From assembly GCA_036491415.1 (NCBI GenBank), contig DASXCC010000025.1:1-36938 (forward strand): a stretch of 36,938 bases of DNA, read 5' to 3'. Below are positions 15,860 to 25,163 of the stretch, one piece after another (the first letter of the stretch is position 1; every line of letters starts with the position of its first letter). Source of the stretch: JAICKN01 sp036491415. Its GTDB lineage: Bacteria; Acidobacteriota; Terriglobia; Terriglobales; Acidobacteriaceae. Below the pieces are notes generated by a model. It was given only the letters and a program-made list of their open reading frames with translations. It was not told the DNA's origin and did no database searches. The translations under genes were made by a program, and so were the position numbers.

Positions 15860-17455
15860 TTAACTGACTTGTGCCGTTGCAAATATCGTTTCAGTGGGAG
15901 AGGTAGTTTTCACTTCGGGATATTCCACGACAGAACGCTCTAAAGCGTCTGCCAGGGCGATTGAGAATTGCGATACCAGTAAATTTACGTCAATTTGCAG
16001 ATCGCGTCCGGTATGCACACGATATAAAACCAGCGAACCGTAGCGGCAATTGTTAGCGCTCAGCATATCCAGCGTCAGACTCCAGGAGCTGACGAGATCC
16101 ATGCCTAAAGCAGTTCCCGATCGTCGCCATGTGAAACGAGTTTCGTCGCCAAGTGGCAAGGTGAATTGCATCCCCTGTAAATGACGTGGCAAATTGCCGG
16201 AGTCATGCAGGCGCAATTCGATCGCGTCGAAATCGTTCGTACTAAAAGCGGCCACGATAATTCGCGCAAGATGTTGATAATCACTGGCATTTTTCAGCTC
16301 TTCGCACGCACGACGAATGGAAAGATTGTTTACGAAGACCTGGCGCTGTTCGATGGTCCGCTGCGCCAGACGGCGCAGTTCGCCAAACTCCAAATAATTC
16401 AAGCGCTGCACTCCCAGCCAAATGCCCAAACCTAAAACTGCAAGCACTAGCCCGACGGTGCTTTCTGTTGGCCATAGTAAAAACAGACTCAGCAAGGCGA
16501 ACAACGCAGAAACTGCATACAGCGTGATGACCGCTTGGCGCTGCGAAAAACCTAACTGTAAAAGTTTGTGATGAATGTGCTCGCGGTCGGCACGAAATAC
16601 CGGCTTCCCACTGATGAATCGCCTCATCACGGAAAGCGCCGTCTCTAAAATCGGCAAGCCGAAAGAAACCAGCGGGATGGCGACAGCGATGATCGTCGGC
16701 GCTTTTTGCGCTCCATCGAGCGCAAGCGCACTCAACATGAATCCGATAAACAGGCTTCCGCTATCGCCTAGAAAAATTGTAGCTGGGTTGAAGTTGTAAC
16801 GGAGAAATCCAAATAGCGCTCCGGCAAGCGCCACGGTGATGAGCGAAAGCAACGGCGAATGGCTCACAAGCGCGACAACAAAAACCACCATCGTCGAAAA
16901 TAGCGCGGAACCGGCAGCAAGGCCGTCGAGTCCGTCAATCAAGTTGAAAGAATTTGTAATCGCGACGACCCAAAGAATCGTTAGCGGCAAGCTTACAAAC
17001 CAGGGAAAATGCCGCGGTCCAAAAAACACCGGGAGATTGATGATCTCAAGGCCGCCTTTAAAAAGCAGGCATGCCGCGACCGCCTGGACTCCAAACTTCA
17101 TATAGGGGCCGACCGGACGCAGATCGTCATAGACGCCTAAAAGAAATACGAGGAACGCCGGCAGCAAAATTGTGACGATGGATTTCGAAGAGAAGCCAAG
17201 GCTCGCGCTCAAACTCGGCCAATACCACTTCAACACAACCGCGAACGTAAAGCTGAATAGGAATGCGAAGAAGATGGCCACGCCGCCGAGCCGCGGCAAC
17301 GGTTCGCTGTGAAGATGGCGATCCGATAAAGGCGGAAAGACCCACCTGCGCGCCGTCGCCGTGTCGCGCACATATCTCGTGAAGACAAACGACATCAACA
17401 GAGATATGGAAAATATCCCGAGATAAAACAGTGCCAAACCGACCCCCTCGGTCAC
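15860..17455 (-). CDS. Polyprenyl-phosphate sugar-1-phosphate transferase (MraY/WecA family) with C-terminal soluble domain
   Basis: An integral membrane enzyme that probably transfers a sugar-1-phosphate (WecA type: GlcNAc-1-P) from UDP-sugar to undecaprenyl phosphate, the first step of glycan synthesis. Numbered from GTG 17455 (531 residues), it has the PLPRLGG entry motif, YDDLRPVG at 109-116, NSFNLIDGLDG at 168-178, FLGDSGS at 228-234 and ADREHIHHKL at 289-298, with about ten membrane helices. The last 180 residues are soluble and not part of the catalytic fold; they look weakly GAF-like. The frame is open to 17581. TTG 17437 after GAGGGGG is another possible start. It is divergent from the export-protein gene across 237 bases. 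Confidence 0.88.
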   Translation of the reverse strand: MTEGVGLALFYLGIFSISLLMSFVFTRYVRDTATARRWVFPPLSDRHLHSEPLPRLGGVAIFFAFLFSFTFAVVLKWYWPSLSASLGFSSKSIVTILLPAFLVFLLGVYDDLRPVGPYMKFGVQAVAACLLFKGGLEIINLPVFFGPRHFPWFVSLPLTILWVVAITNSFNLIDGLDGLAAGSALFSTMVVFVVALVSHSPLLSLITVALAGALFGFLRYNFNPATIFLGDSGSLFIGFMLSALALDGAQKAPTIIAVAIPLVSFGLPILETALSVMRRFISGKPVFRADREHIHHKLLQLGFSQRQAVITLYAVSALFALLSLFLLWPTESTVGLVLAVLGLGIWLGVQRLNYLEFGELRRLAQRTIEQRQVFVNNLSIRRACEELKNASDYQHLARIIVAAFSTNDFDAIELRLHDSGNLPRHLQGMQFTLPLGDETRFTWRRSGTALGMDLVSSWSLTLDMLSANNCRYGSLVLYRVHTGRDLQIDVNLLVSQFSIALADALERSVVEYPEVKTTSPTETIFATAQVS

Positions 17456-17692
17456 AGCACCAACCCTAAACTCAGAGAGCTGCGTGAGATCTCGTGTGAA
17501 TGGATCTCCATGACCTAACTCTAGGTTCAGCAAGAGCTTCGGGCAATTCCCTATCTTGGTTCCAGATTTTGGACGCAACATGTCCTAATTACGAACTGTT
17601 CAGCAAAGTGTTTTTAAGTTATAGACATAGAGGAACAAACGGGTCGGTTATGGCAATATGCGGTGCTAGACTCCGCCATGGAGTAGTTGACT

Positions 17693-18661
17693 ATGAAATT
17701 GCAGTGGAGTGTGCGAAGCGCATGGATACTGGGGATTGTAAGCCTCAATGTTTTCGCAGGACAACTATGGGCACAACAAAACCTCGTCGTGCAAGCAAAA
17801 GCATTGCCTCCAAGTTCGAGTCCGAATAGCAATTCGCAGAATTCGGCGATTCACCTGGGCTCCGGCGATCTTTTGAATGTAAGCGTGTATGGCGTTTCTG
17901 ATCTGGCTACGAAAACTCGCATCGGCAGCAATGGAAACATCTACCTTCCGCTGATTGATTACATCCACGTTGCCGGACTCACTTTAGACGAAGCCCAAAA
18001 CGCAATTGAACAGCGTTATGTTTCAGGTGGATTTCTAGTGGATCCACACGTCAGCGTATTTATTGACGAATATACTTCGCAGGGTATCAACGTTTTGGGC
18101 GAGGTAAATCGTCCCGGAGTTTATCCCGCCATCGGCAAAGAGCGATTGCTTGATGTTGTGGCTGCTGCGGGAGGACTCTCCGAACGCGCCGGACAGACCG
18201 CGACCGTATCGCACCGCGATCAGCCAGACAAACCAGTAACTGCACTTTTACGCGGAAGCGCAGCCGTTGGCGGAGACCCTGCGGTCCAAGTTTTGCCGGG
18301 AGACACCATTGTTGTGAGCAAGGCCGATATCGTTTACGTAGTTGGCGATGTGAATCGACCCAGCGGACTCATGATGGACAGTGGAAATTTGACGGTGCTG
18401 CAAGCGATTGCCCTGGTCGGCGGTACGACACGCACTTCCAAAATGAGCGGTGTAAAAATTATCCGCAAAGAAAACGGCTCGATGACTGAAAAGTTTGTGC
18501 CCCTGAAGAAAATTCTTCAGGCGAAGGTTCCGGATGTGCCCATGCAGGCGAATGATATTTTGTTTATTCCATCCAGTGCTGTGAAAGCGGCAGCGACTAA
18601 ATCGGTGGATGCGATCGTGCAGACAGCCAGCGCTTTAACGCTGGTGGCTGCTCGCCCTTAA
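17693..18661 (+). CDS. Polysaccharide export protein, Wza-like (Poly_export/SLBB)
   Basis: A periplasmic or outer-membrane export component. From ATG 17693 the product has 322 residues with a signal peptide ending near LWA-QQ and no lipobox Cys, unlike classical Wza. A Poly_export domain (LGSGDLLNVSVYGV, about 53-130) is followed by two SLBB-type segments (INVLGEVNRPGVYP and VYVVGDVNRPSG). GGAG at 17680-17683 is correctly spaced for this ATG; a TTG six bases earlier is less likely. It is the only plus-strand gene at this end of the glycan locus and is divergent from the initiating transferase. Its stop shares the palindrome TTAA with the converging glycosyltransferase. Confidence 0.9.
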   Translation: MKLQWSVRSAWILGIVSLNVFAGQLWAQQNLVVQAKALPPSSSPNSNSQNSAIHLGSGDLLNVSVYGVSDLATKTRIGSNGNIYLPLIDYIHVAGLTLDEAQNAIEQRYVSGGFLVDPHVSVFIDEYTSQGINVLGEVNRPGVYPAIGKERLLDVVAAAGGLSERAGQTATVSHRDQPDKPVTALLRGSAAVGGDPAVQVLPGDTIVVSKADIVYVVGDVNRPSGLMMDSGNLTVLQAIALVGGTTRTSKMSGVKIIRKENGSMTEKFVPLKKILQAKVPDVPMQANDILFIPSSAVKAAATKSVDAIVQTASALTLVAARP

Positions 18662-19926
18662 GCGGCTGCGGCATAATGCGAAACACGCATACCTGTCAGC
18701 TCCTGCAACAGCGTCAGATATTCGGTTGCGGTTTCTTTGCGCGAGAAATTTTGCAGAATATAGTTTCTGCCGTTCGCTCCCAATTGCCTGCCCAAGCTGC
18801 GATTCGCTTCGAATTGCATAATCGCTTTGCATAATTCTTCGGACGATTCCGGAGTGATCCAGATGCCGGCGGCGGCATTTTCAACGATCTTGCGCGCATG
18901 TCCCTCAAGTCCAAGAATCACCGGCCGTGCACAGGACATGTATTCCAGCATCTTGGTGGGAATCACTGTCTCGAAAATATTCGCTTTTTTCAGAAGCGCA
19001 AGACAAACATCGGACGCGGCAATATAGGCAGGAATTTTTTCCCGGGCTTGCGGGCCCGCGAAATGCAAATTAGTAAGGCCTCGCGATTGCGCGAGCGAAC
19101 AAATTCGCTCACGGTCTGCGCCTTCTCCGACCAACAAGAACTGCACATTTGGCGCGGAATTTTGTAGTTTCGCCGCCGATTCAATGAGCACGTTCAATCC
19201 ATGCGCCATCCCGATCGTACCGATATAAGAAACGACGAACTTTCCTTCCAGGTCCAGCTTCGACCGTAAGGAAGAATCAGAATTACGTGGCGAGAAAGTA
19301 TCGGTTTCAACCCCATTTTGCACGACGGCGATTTTCTCAGCCGGAATTTGCCAGTGCTCCGTCAGGTAATTCTTGAACGCGGGCGTGACCACGACAATAT
19401 GGTCCGCATGGCGATAAAGAAATCCGGCGATCTTTTTCAGCGCGCGATAAAGAAATGAATTCTGATTTCCAGCCCCGACCGCCGCTAACGACTCCGGCCA
19501 TAGATCGCGAACTTCGAAAACAAATGGAACTCGCTTGCAGTGTGCGACCCACCATCCGGCTAGCGCTACCAGAAGCTGAGGAGAGGTCGCGATCACAACA
19601 TCAGGACGCGACAAGAACGTTCCCGTAATTGCTGCAGAAAGAAGAAACGAAGTGTAATTCAATATCCGCTCGTAGGATTTGCGATTAGGAAACGGTAGCA
19701 GCCAACTGCGCACAATCTTCGCGCCGTCGGAATTCTCTTTCACCACAAGTTTCCGCATGGCTTTGCGATATTCAGGCGTCATAACCCCATTCGGATGATT
19801 AGGAAACCCGGTCAGCACGGTTACATCTTGCCCTTGCTGCACCCAATGCCGCACCAGCTCGGACGCGCGGGCCGCCGGTGCGCCAATTTCCGGAGGAAAA
19901 TATTGCGAGATGTAGAGAATCTTCAC
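18658..19926 (-). CDS. Glycosyltransferase family 4 (WbuB-like)
   Basis: A 422-residue GT-B fold enzyme. The N-terminal half starts KILYISQYFPPEIGAPAAR, characteristic of WbuB-type transferases, with VVIATSPQ and VRDLWPES. The C-terminal half has the nucleotide-sugar region VVQNGVETDTF and PTKMLEYMSCARPVI. It should add a sugar to a lipid-linked or growing glycan on the cytoplasmic face of the membrane; donor and acceptor are unknown. The start is GTG 19926, two bases after the stop of the epimerase gene, so co-translation is likely. It ends by a four-base overlap with the converging export-protein gene. Confidence 0.9.
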   Translation of the reverse strand: MKILYISQYFPPEIGAPAARASELVRHWVQQGQDVTVLTGFPNHPNGVMTPEYRKAMRKLVVKENSDGAKIVRSWLLPFPNRKSYERILNYTSFLLSAAITGTFLSRPDVVIATSPQLLVALAGWWVAHCKRVPFVFEVRDLWPESLAAVGAGNQNSFLYRALKKIAGFLYRHADHIVVVTPAFKNYLTEHWQIPAEKIAVVQNGVETDTFSPRNSDSSLRSKLDLEGKFVVSYIGTIGMAHGLNVLIESAAKLQNSAPNVQFLLVGEGADRERICSLAQSRGLTNLHFAGPQAREKIPAYIAASDVCLALLKKANIFETVIPTKMLEYMSCARPVILGLEGHARKIVENAAAGIWITPESSEELCKAIMQFEANRSLGRQLGANGRNYILQNFSRKETATEYLTLLQELTGMRVSHYAAAA

Positions 19927-19928
19927 GA

Positions 19929-20903
19929 TTAGTAATATGCCAGCTTGAATACGCTTTTATAGCAAAGCGCCCGGCTGCGTTTGATGCGGCTTCGTATGTA
20001 GCTTTCCCATCGCGTGGCATACTCCGCAAAAATCTCTTCGCCAGTCAGGCGGTGCATGATTCGCAATTGCACAATATGAAGCTGATGGTAGAAAGGGCTC
20101 GCGACCATCGGCAGTAGAGTTCCCGATTGCTCATAAAGCGACCAGAAGCCTAGATCATAGCGATCAAGATTATTGCGAAGCGTTCCGACTGCGATTTGAA
20201 ATAACTCGTAGGCATCGTGATTCTGTGTGGCCAGGAAATAGTCATAAATTCCCCAAGATGCCCAGATGAATCCATTCAGAATATGTGTGGGAGGAGAAAC
20301 GATATATTCTTCAAACCAGATATTACCGTGTGCGTCGGTGAAAGTTACTCCGCCTTCGGACATCGGCTTTTGAAAGCTCTCGAATGCCCGGTCGGCGCAA
20401 TCTAAATATTTCTTTTCGCCGGTTTGCTGAAACGCCCGCACAAGCAACGAAATTCCCTGCCCTTGCGCAAGTCCTGAATACCACGGCGCTTTCAGCGGAG
20501 TTCGATACTCCCAATCAAATGCATGGTTCCACACCCAAACGCCGTGCGCATTCTGCTCCAACCGGGCGCACAGCCAACCCGCCGCCAGAATAAATTTATT
20601 TCTACGTTCGGAATTCTGTGTTTGGCAAAACAGGTTGTAATTTCCCAATCCCCATTGAGCGATGGAAATCGGATTGTATTGCGGCCCAATCTCGCCCCGA
20701 TAGTCGAGCATCGGAATGCCATGCGCATCATGGACGGGATAGTCTGCTTTGCGCACGAAATCCATGTAATACGGGCCAAGTTCGACGGCGTAAAATTCGC
20801 TGCTGACTGTGGGCGAATCGTGCCAGAAAGTAAGTTGGCTTTTTCCCGGAAGTAGGTAAGCGGCAAATATGCGCTTGTAGTATTGCAACCGTTTTTGGAT
20901 CAT
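19929..20903 (-). CDS. D-glucuronyl C5-epimerase-like protein
   Basis: A 324-residue protein matching the C-terminal catalytic (alpha/alpha barrel) domain of glucuronyl C5-epimerases. It has NPISIAQWGLGNYN at 77-90, PWYSGLAQGQG at 140-150 and FEEYIVSPPTHILNGF starting at 197, all typical of the family. In animals the enzyme turns D-glucuronic acid into L-iduronic acid in heparan sulfate; bacterial homologues occur in exopolysaccharide loci with mostly untested activity. No signal peptide is visible, so it may act on lipid-linked or cytoplasmic glycan. ATG 20903 lies 79 bases after the two-domain dehydrogenase, and the WbuB-like gene follows two bases downstream. Confidence 0.85.
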   Translation of the reverse strand: MIQKRLQYYKRIFAAYLLPGKSQLTFWHDSPTVSSEFYAVELGPYYMDFVRKADYPVHDAHGIPMLDYRGEIGPQYNPISIAQWGLGNYNLFCQTQNSERRNKFILAAGWLCARLEQNAHGVWVWNHAFDWEYRTPLKAPWYSGLAQGQGISLLVRAFQQTGEKKYLDCADRAFESFQKPMSEGGVTFTDAHGNIWFEEYIVSPPTHILNGFIWASWGIYDYFLATQNHDAYELFQIAVGTLRNNLDRYDLGFWSLYEQSGTLLPMVASPFYHQLHIVQLRIMHRLTGEEIFAEYATRWESYIRSRIKRSRALCYKSVFKLAYY

Positions 20904-20982
20904 TCTTGTCCGATGGGTCGGACTATAGCATGCAGAGAACTGATGAATGATGATTGGAAGGGTTCCCTTAAGGGGAGCTTCG

Positions 20983-23178
20983 TTAGAAACACGAGCGAAT
21001 AAAATCAGCAGTGTTGACTGCCATGCTTTTTCCGGATGCTCGCGAATCGAGCGCTCGCAGCGTGATCAATGTAGAAGTTACGATCTCTGCAAACGGAATC
21101 GGCGCATCGCCGTTGTTTTTGACTGCGTCGGCAAATGCCCGCCATTCTCCATCGTGGCCTTTATCTTGGCTGAAAATCGAACGCAATTTCTTCTTTTTTC
21201 CGTTGCGGACCAGTTCGCAGCGGCGAAAATCTTCTAGAATCGCTGTGCTGTTCCCGCCAAAAACTTCGATGCGCTCTTTGGAATAACTTGCGCTTCCATT
21301 CGCAACGTAAGTAATTGTGCCTTGCGATCCGTTCGCGAAGGTCAGCGACAGGATGACGTTATCTCCAGAATATTGTCCGGAATTTGCAACATCCCGCGTT
21401 TGCACCTCGATCGGTTGCGATCCCGTTAGGAAAACCAGGAAGTCAATGAAGTGACAAACCTCTCCGAGAATACGTCCCCCACCCTGCTCCGGATCATTAA
21501 TCCAATGATCGGCAGGAATGAACCCGGCATTCACGCGATAGTTCAGAACCAATGGCTCGTGAATATCCTGCACAAATTTTTTCATCTGCTGCGCCATTGG
21601 TGCGAATCGGCGATTGAACCCGACCATTAACAGTGGATTTTCATTCTGCGATTTTGCCCGCACAATCGCTCGTAGTTCAGACTCATTAAGACACAAAGGC
21701 TTTTCGCAAAATACGTTCTTCTCCGCCTGCAATGCGGCTAAAACCTGTTTGGCATGCAGATAATGGCGCGTCGAAATCACGATAGTATTTACGTTCGAAT
21801 CATCGATAACATTGTTTTCTTCTGTCGCACAGGAACGAAACCCGAATTTCTCTGCCGTGTAACGTGCATGCGCGCCAGTTGCGCTGGAAACACTCACGAA
21901 TTCGACCGCGGACGTTCGCTTCATCGCAGGCAGCAAGACACTATTCGCAAAATTTCCCGCGCCCAGAAGGCCAACTCGAACGGAATGATGCTGTGACGAT
22001 TTCTTGTTTTGTTTTTTAACCAGCTCTAATATTGGATGGTTTGATGTCTTCTCTGCGTATTCAATCAACACGCCCATAAACGGCGTGCGCGAATTGTGAG
22101 TGATTAGATCGTAAGCCGCAGTCGCCTGCTCCACGGAAAAGCGATGCGTGATCAGCGGCTCGACATTGATTTTGCGATCGGCCAAGAGTTGCAGAAATCC
22201 CTGCATGTTGCGATTTTCCGTCCACGGAACATATCCGATTGGATAATCGCGGCCCTTCTGTTCATAAGCAGCATCGTAACGCCCAGGCCCGTAAGATCGC
22301 GAAATGCGAAAGTCGAGTTCCTTTTCAAAATAATGTTTGCGGGCAAGGTCCATTCCAACAGTTCCGACTGCAACAACCACGCCACGGTCGCGAGCAACCT
22401 GCGCGGCAAGATTCACCGGTTCGTCGCTTTCCGTTTGTGCTGTAATCAGAACAACGTCTGCGCCGTTTCCCGACGAATACTGCATACAAAGATCATTGAA
22501 TTCCGATGCGGCATTGCTAACCGCATCGGCCCCTAGAGTTGCCGCGAGTGCGGCGCGCTCGGGAACGATGTCGTAGCCGAGTACTCGACAGCCGGCGGCC
22601 TTCAACATCTGAACTGTAATCTGACCCAACAAACCAAGCCCAACCACACCCACAACGTCGCCCAACTTCGCATTGGATAAACGCACGCCGTGCATCACAA
22701 TGGCGCCGAGGGTAGCGAACGCAGCTTCGTCGAAATTCAAATCAGCCTCGGAAGGGAACTTCGCGACCAACAGGCGAGGAACGCAAGCGACTTCGGCATG
22801 GACTGCATATCCCGCTCCGGCGCAAGCCACTCGATCCCCAACGCGAATGTCGTTCACTCCCTCGCCGATACCAACAATCGTTCCAGAGCTGCTGTAGCCG
22901 ACGGAAACAGGCTGATCGAGGCGTTGCCTTACCGCAGAAGCGGCTGAAAAAATTCCATCCCGATGAACTTTGTCCAGAACTTGCCGAACAAGATCGGGCC
23001 GCGATTGCGCCTTTTGCAAAAGATTTTTACCGGTAAATTCAGCGGCCGCACGCTCGGTTCCAGCGGAGACCACAGAAGCCGCGATTTTTACCAGCACGCA
23101 GCCAGGCAAAAGCTTCGGGGCAGGGACCTCTACGATGGAAACTTCTCCGGTGCGCGCGCTTTGCAAAACTTGCTTCAT
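20983..23178 (-). CDS. Two-domain dehydrogenase: MDR alcohol-dehydrogenase fused to Gfo/Idh/MocA oxidoreductase
   Basis: From ATG 23178 the protein has 731 residues. The first half (about 1-360) is a medium-chain dehydrogenase with GDRVACAGAGYA and the Rossmann motif VVGLGLLGQ. The second half (about 385-725) is a Gfo/Idh/MocA oxidoreductase with GLLGAGNFANS and the catalytic-type CEKPLCL. Such bi-domain proteins recur in glycan loci and probably oxidise or rearrange a sugar or sugar acid; the substrate is unknown. The frame is open to 23232, but ATG 23178 makes a four-base ATGA overlap with the asnB stop and fits the family start (KQVLQSARTGEVSI). Confidence 0.88.
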   Translation of the reverse strand: MKQVLQSARTGEVSIVEVPAPKLLPGCVLVKIAASVVSAGTERAAAEFTGKNLLQKAQSRPDLVRQVLDKVHRDGIFSAASAVRQRLDQPVSVGYSSSGTIVGIGEGVNDIRVGDRVACAGAGYAVHAEVACVPRLLVAKFPSEADLNFDEAAFATLGAIVMHGVRLSNAKLGDVVGVVGLGLLGQITVQMLKAAGCRVLGYDIVPERAALAATLGADAVSNAASEFNDLCMQYSSGNGADVVLITAQTESDEPVNLAAQVARDRGVVVAVGTVGMDLARKHYFEKELDFRISRSYGPGRYDAAYEQKGRDYPIGYVPWTENRNMQGFLQLLADRKINVEPLITHRFSVEQATAAYDLITHNSRTPFMGVLIEYAEKTSNHPILELVKKQNKKSSQHHSVRVGLLGAGNFANSVLLPAMKRTSAVEFVSVSSATGAHARYTAEKFGFRSCATEENNVIDDSNVNTIVISTRHYLHAKQVLAALQAEKNVFCEKPLCLNESELRAIVRAKSQNENPLLMVGFNRRFAPMAQQMKKFVQDIHEPLVLNYRVNAGFIPADHWINDPEQGGGRILGEVCHFIDFLVFLTGSQPIEVQTRDVANSGQYSGDNVILSLTFANGSQGTITYVANGSASYSKERIEVFGGNSTAILEDFRRCELVRNGKKKKLRSIFSQDKGHDGEWRAFADAVKNNGDAPIPFAEIVTSTLITLRALDSRASGKSMAVNTADFIRSCF

Positions 23179-25163
23179 GCGCTGGCCTCTTGACGCGCGA
23201 AGGCCTGCGAAGTGGATGGCGAAGTCTTGCAATCAAGGAATGTCTGCATCCAGAGTTCCAGCGTGAGAAGCTGCCAGATCTGCATTGACCAGTCCTGCTT
23301 CCCTTCGCGATGCTCATGGACATACTTGCGCACTACTTCCGGCTGAAACAGTCCCCGCGCGCGAATTCTTGACTCAGAGAGAACATCGTCAACCATTTCG
23401 CGCAGATCGCTCGCCAGCCAATAATCTACAGGGGCAGCAAATCCGGCCTTCGGTTGTTTCAAAATTTTTCGCGGCAAAACATTCTGCATGGCCTTCCGTA
23501 AAATGTATTTCGTATTGGGACGCAACAATCCTTTAATTTTTAAATGCGGCGGGACGTTCCATGCGACAAATTCAGCAAGATCCGGATCAAGAAAAGGCAC
23601 ACGTACCTCAACGGAAGAAGCCATGCTCATTTTGTCGTTGTAGTTCAAGTTCAGACTGGGCATGAAAATTTTGCTATCGAGGTAAAGCATCTGGTTGAGG
23701 AAGTCGGCTTCACCCACGTGCTCGAACGCCGCCCGATGATTGATGGCCGGATCGAAGTTTCGCAACTCTTTGTACACGGACTGCGTAAACAACGCATTTT
23801 TTTGCTCGCGGTTCATGTAGGTGCAGTTCATAATGAACCGCTCTACCGGCGGCAAAGACGCACTCCGTACCATTTTTTTTGCCAGGCGAAGAGAACCTTT
23901 TAAGCTTGAGCCTCGCATGGAGGGGGCATCCATTAGGGATGATCGGATCCGCTCGCGAATGGACGCGGGAATTTTTTGGTAAAGTTGCGCCCAGTAATGC
24001 GCGGTGTGTTTACGATATCCGGCGAAAACTTCGTCCCCACCGATGCCAGAGAGCATAACCGTCGCGTGCTGTTTCGCCTCCTGGCAAACCAGATATGCAG
24101 TAATGATGGCAGGATCAGCCGTAGGCTCATCCATGTGCCAGATCAACTTTGGCAAAAGATCCACGACATCCGGTTGCACTGTGATGCGATAGTTTTCACA
24201 ACCAATCTGCCGTGCAAACTCCGCAGGCACACGCGGATCGTCCAGCGCATTTTCTCCAATGCGATACTCCGGAGGAAATGTAACCGTGTATGTACGAACG
24301 GTTTGATCGGTGGACTGCCGCATCATGGCAACGATGCTAGAAGAGTCGAGCCCCGCGCTGAGAAACGCACCAATCGGAACATCGCTGACCATCTGCGACT
24401 TTACGGACTGCTGGAAACGCTCCCGAATTTCATCCGCCAACTCTTCTTCCGAGCGGGGAAATTCCGTTCCAATCGCAGGAAAGTTTAGGTCCCAATATTG
24501 AGTAACCTTTAGTTCGCCATTGCGAAACAGCGCGAAGTGGCCGGCCGGCAATTTTTGAATCCCGCGAAAAAGCGTTTCTGGCTCAGGTACCCACAAAAAA
24601 GTCAGATATTGGTACAGAGATTCCAAATCTATATCTGCGGAAATTCCCGGAACTTGAAAAAGCGCTTTCGCTTCGGAAGCAAAAGCCATGCGTTGTGCCT
24701 GGCGAAAATAGTACAGAGGCTTGATGCCGAAGTGATCGCGGGCCAGAAACAGTTCCGGCGAATTAGGGCGAAGATCGCAAATGGCAAACGCAAACATTCC
24801 GCGCAGCCGCCTGACGCATTCCGAACCATATTCTTCGTACAAATGGAGAACGACTTCAGTATCTGTTTCCGACTTAAACTCGTGTCCTTTTGCTCGTAGT
24901 TCCTGGCGCAGCTCGCGGAAGTTATAAATCTCTCCGTTATAGGTAATACGAAGAGAACCATCTTCGTTGCTCATCGGCATGTGGCCGCTGGTGGTGAGGT
25001 CGAGAATTGAAAGTCTGCGGTTGCCTAATGCGACATACGTATGATCGGGCGAGCGGTGCTCCCAAATGCCGGAGTCATTCGGCCCGCGATGAGCCTGCAC
25101 GGAATTCATGCGCGCGACGACATCGGCACTGCCGCAATTCACTACGCCGCTTATCCCGCACAT
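23175..25163 (-). CDS. asnB: Glutamine-hydrolysing asparagine synthase-type amidotransferase
   Basis: A 662-residue protein with an N-terminal class II glutaminase domain, Cys2 (MCGISG) as nucleophile and NGEIYNFREL, and a C-terminal synthetase domain with the PP-loop SAGLDSSS at 269-276. It uses glutamine nitrogen and ATP to amidate a carboxylate. In glycan loci, relatives (for example WbpS in Pseudomonas O-antigen) are thought to amidate uronic acids rather than make asparagine, and the epimerase and dehydrogenase neighbours favour that reading here. Its start overlaps the upstream GT2 gene by 13 bases and its stop overlaps the dehydrogenase start by four. Confidence 0.93.
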   Translation of the reverse strand: MCGISGVVNCGSADVVARMNSVQAHRGPNDSGIWEHRSPDHTYVALGNRRLSILDLTTSGHMPMSNEDGSLRITYNGEIYNFRELRQELRAKGHEFKSETDTEVVLHLYEEYGSECVRRLRGMFAFAICDLRPNSPELFLARDHFGIKPLYYFRQAQRMAFASEAKALFQVPGISADIDLESLYQYLTFLWVPEPETLFRGIQKLPAGHFALFRNGELKVTQYWDLNFPAIGTEFPRSEEELADEIRERFQQSVKSQMVSDVPIGAFLSAGLDSSSIVAMMRQSTDQTVRTYTVTFPPEYRIGENALDDPRVPAEFARQIGCENYRITVQPDVVDLLPKLIWHMDEPTADPAIITAYLVCQEAKQHATVMLSGIGGDEVFAGYRKHTAHYWAQLYQKIPASIRERIRSSLMDAPSMRGSSLKGSLRLAKKMVRSASLPPVERFIMNCTYMNREQKNALFTQSVYKELRNFDPAINHRAAFEHVGEADFLNQMLYLDSKIFMPSLNLNYNDKMSMASSVEVRVPFLDPDLAEFVAWNVPPHLKIKGLLRPNTKYILRKAMQNVLPRKILKQPKAGFAAPVDYWLASDLREMVDDVLSESRIRARGLFQPEVVRKYVHEHREGKQDWSMQIWQLLTLELWMQTFLDCKTSPSTSQAFARQEASA

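Noticed and set aside
17500..17829. Plus-strand open frame overlapping the export-protein start
   Set aside because: Composition is not protein-like, and the export gene with signal peptide and ribosome site occupies the same bases in another frame.
20965..20974. Palindrome CCCTTAAGGG after the dehydrogenase gene as a terminator
   Set aside because: It has no loop and no T-run, so it would not form a terminator hairpin.
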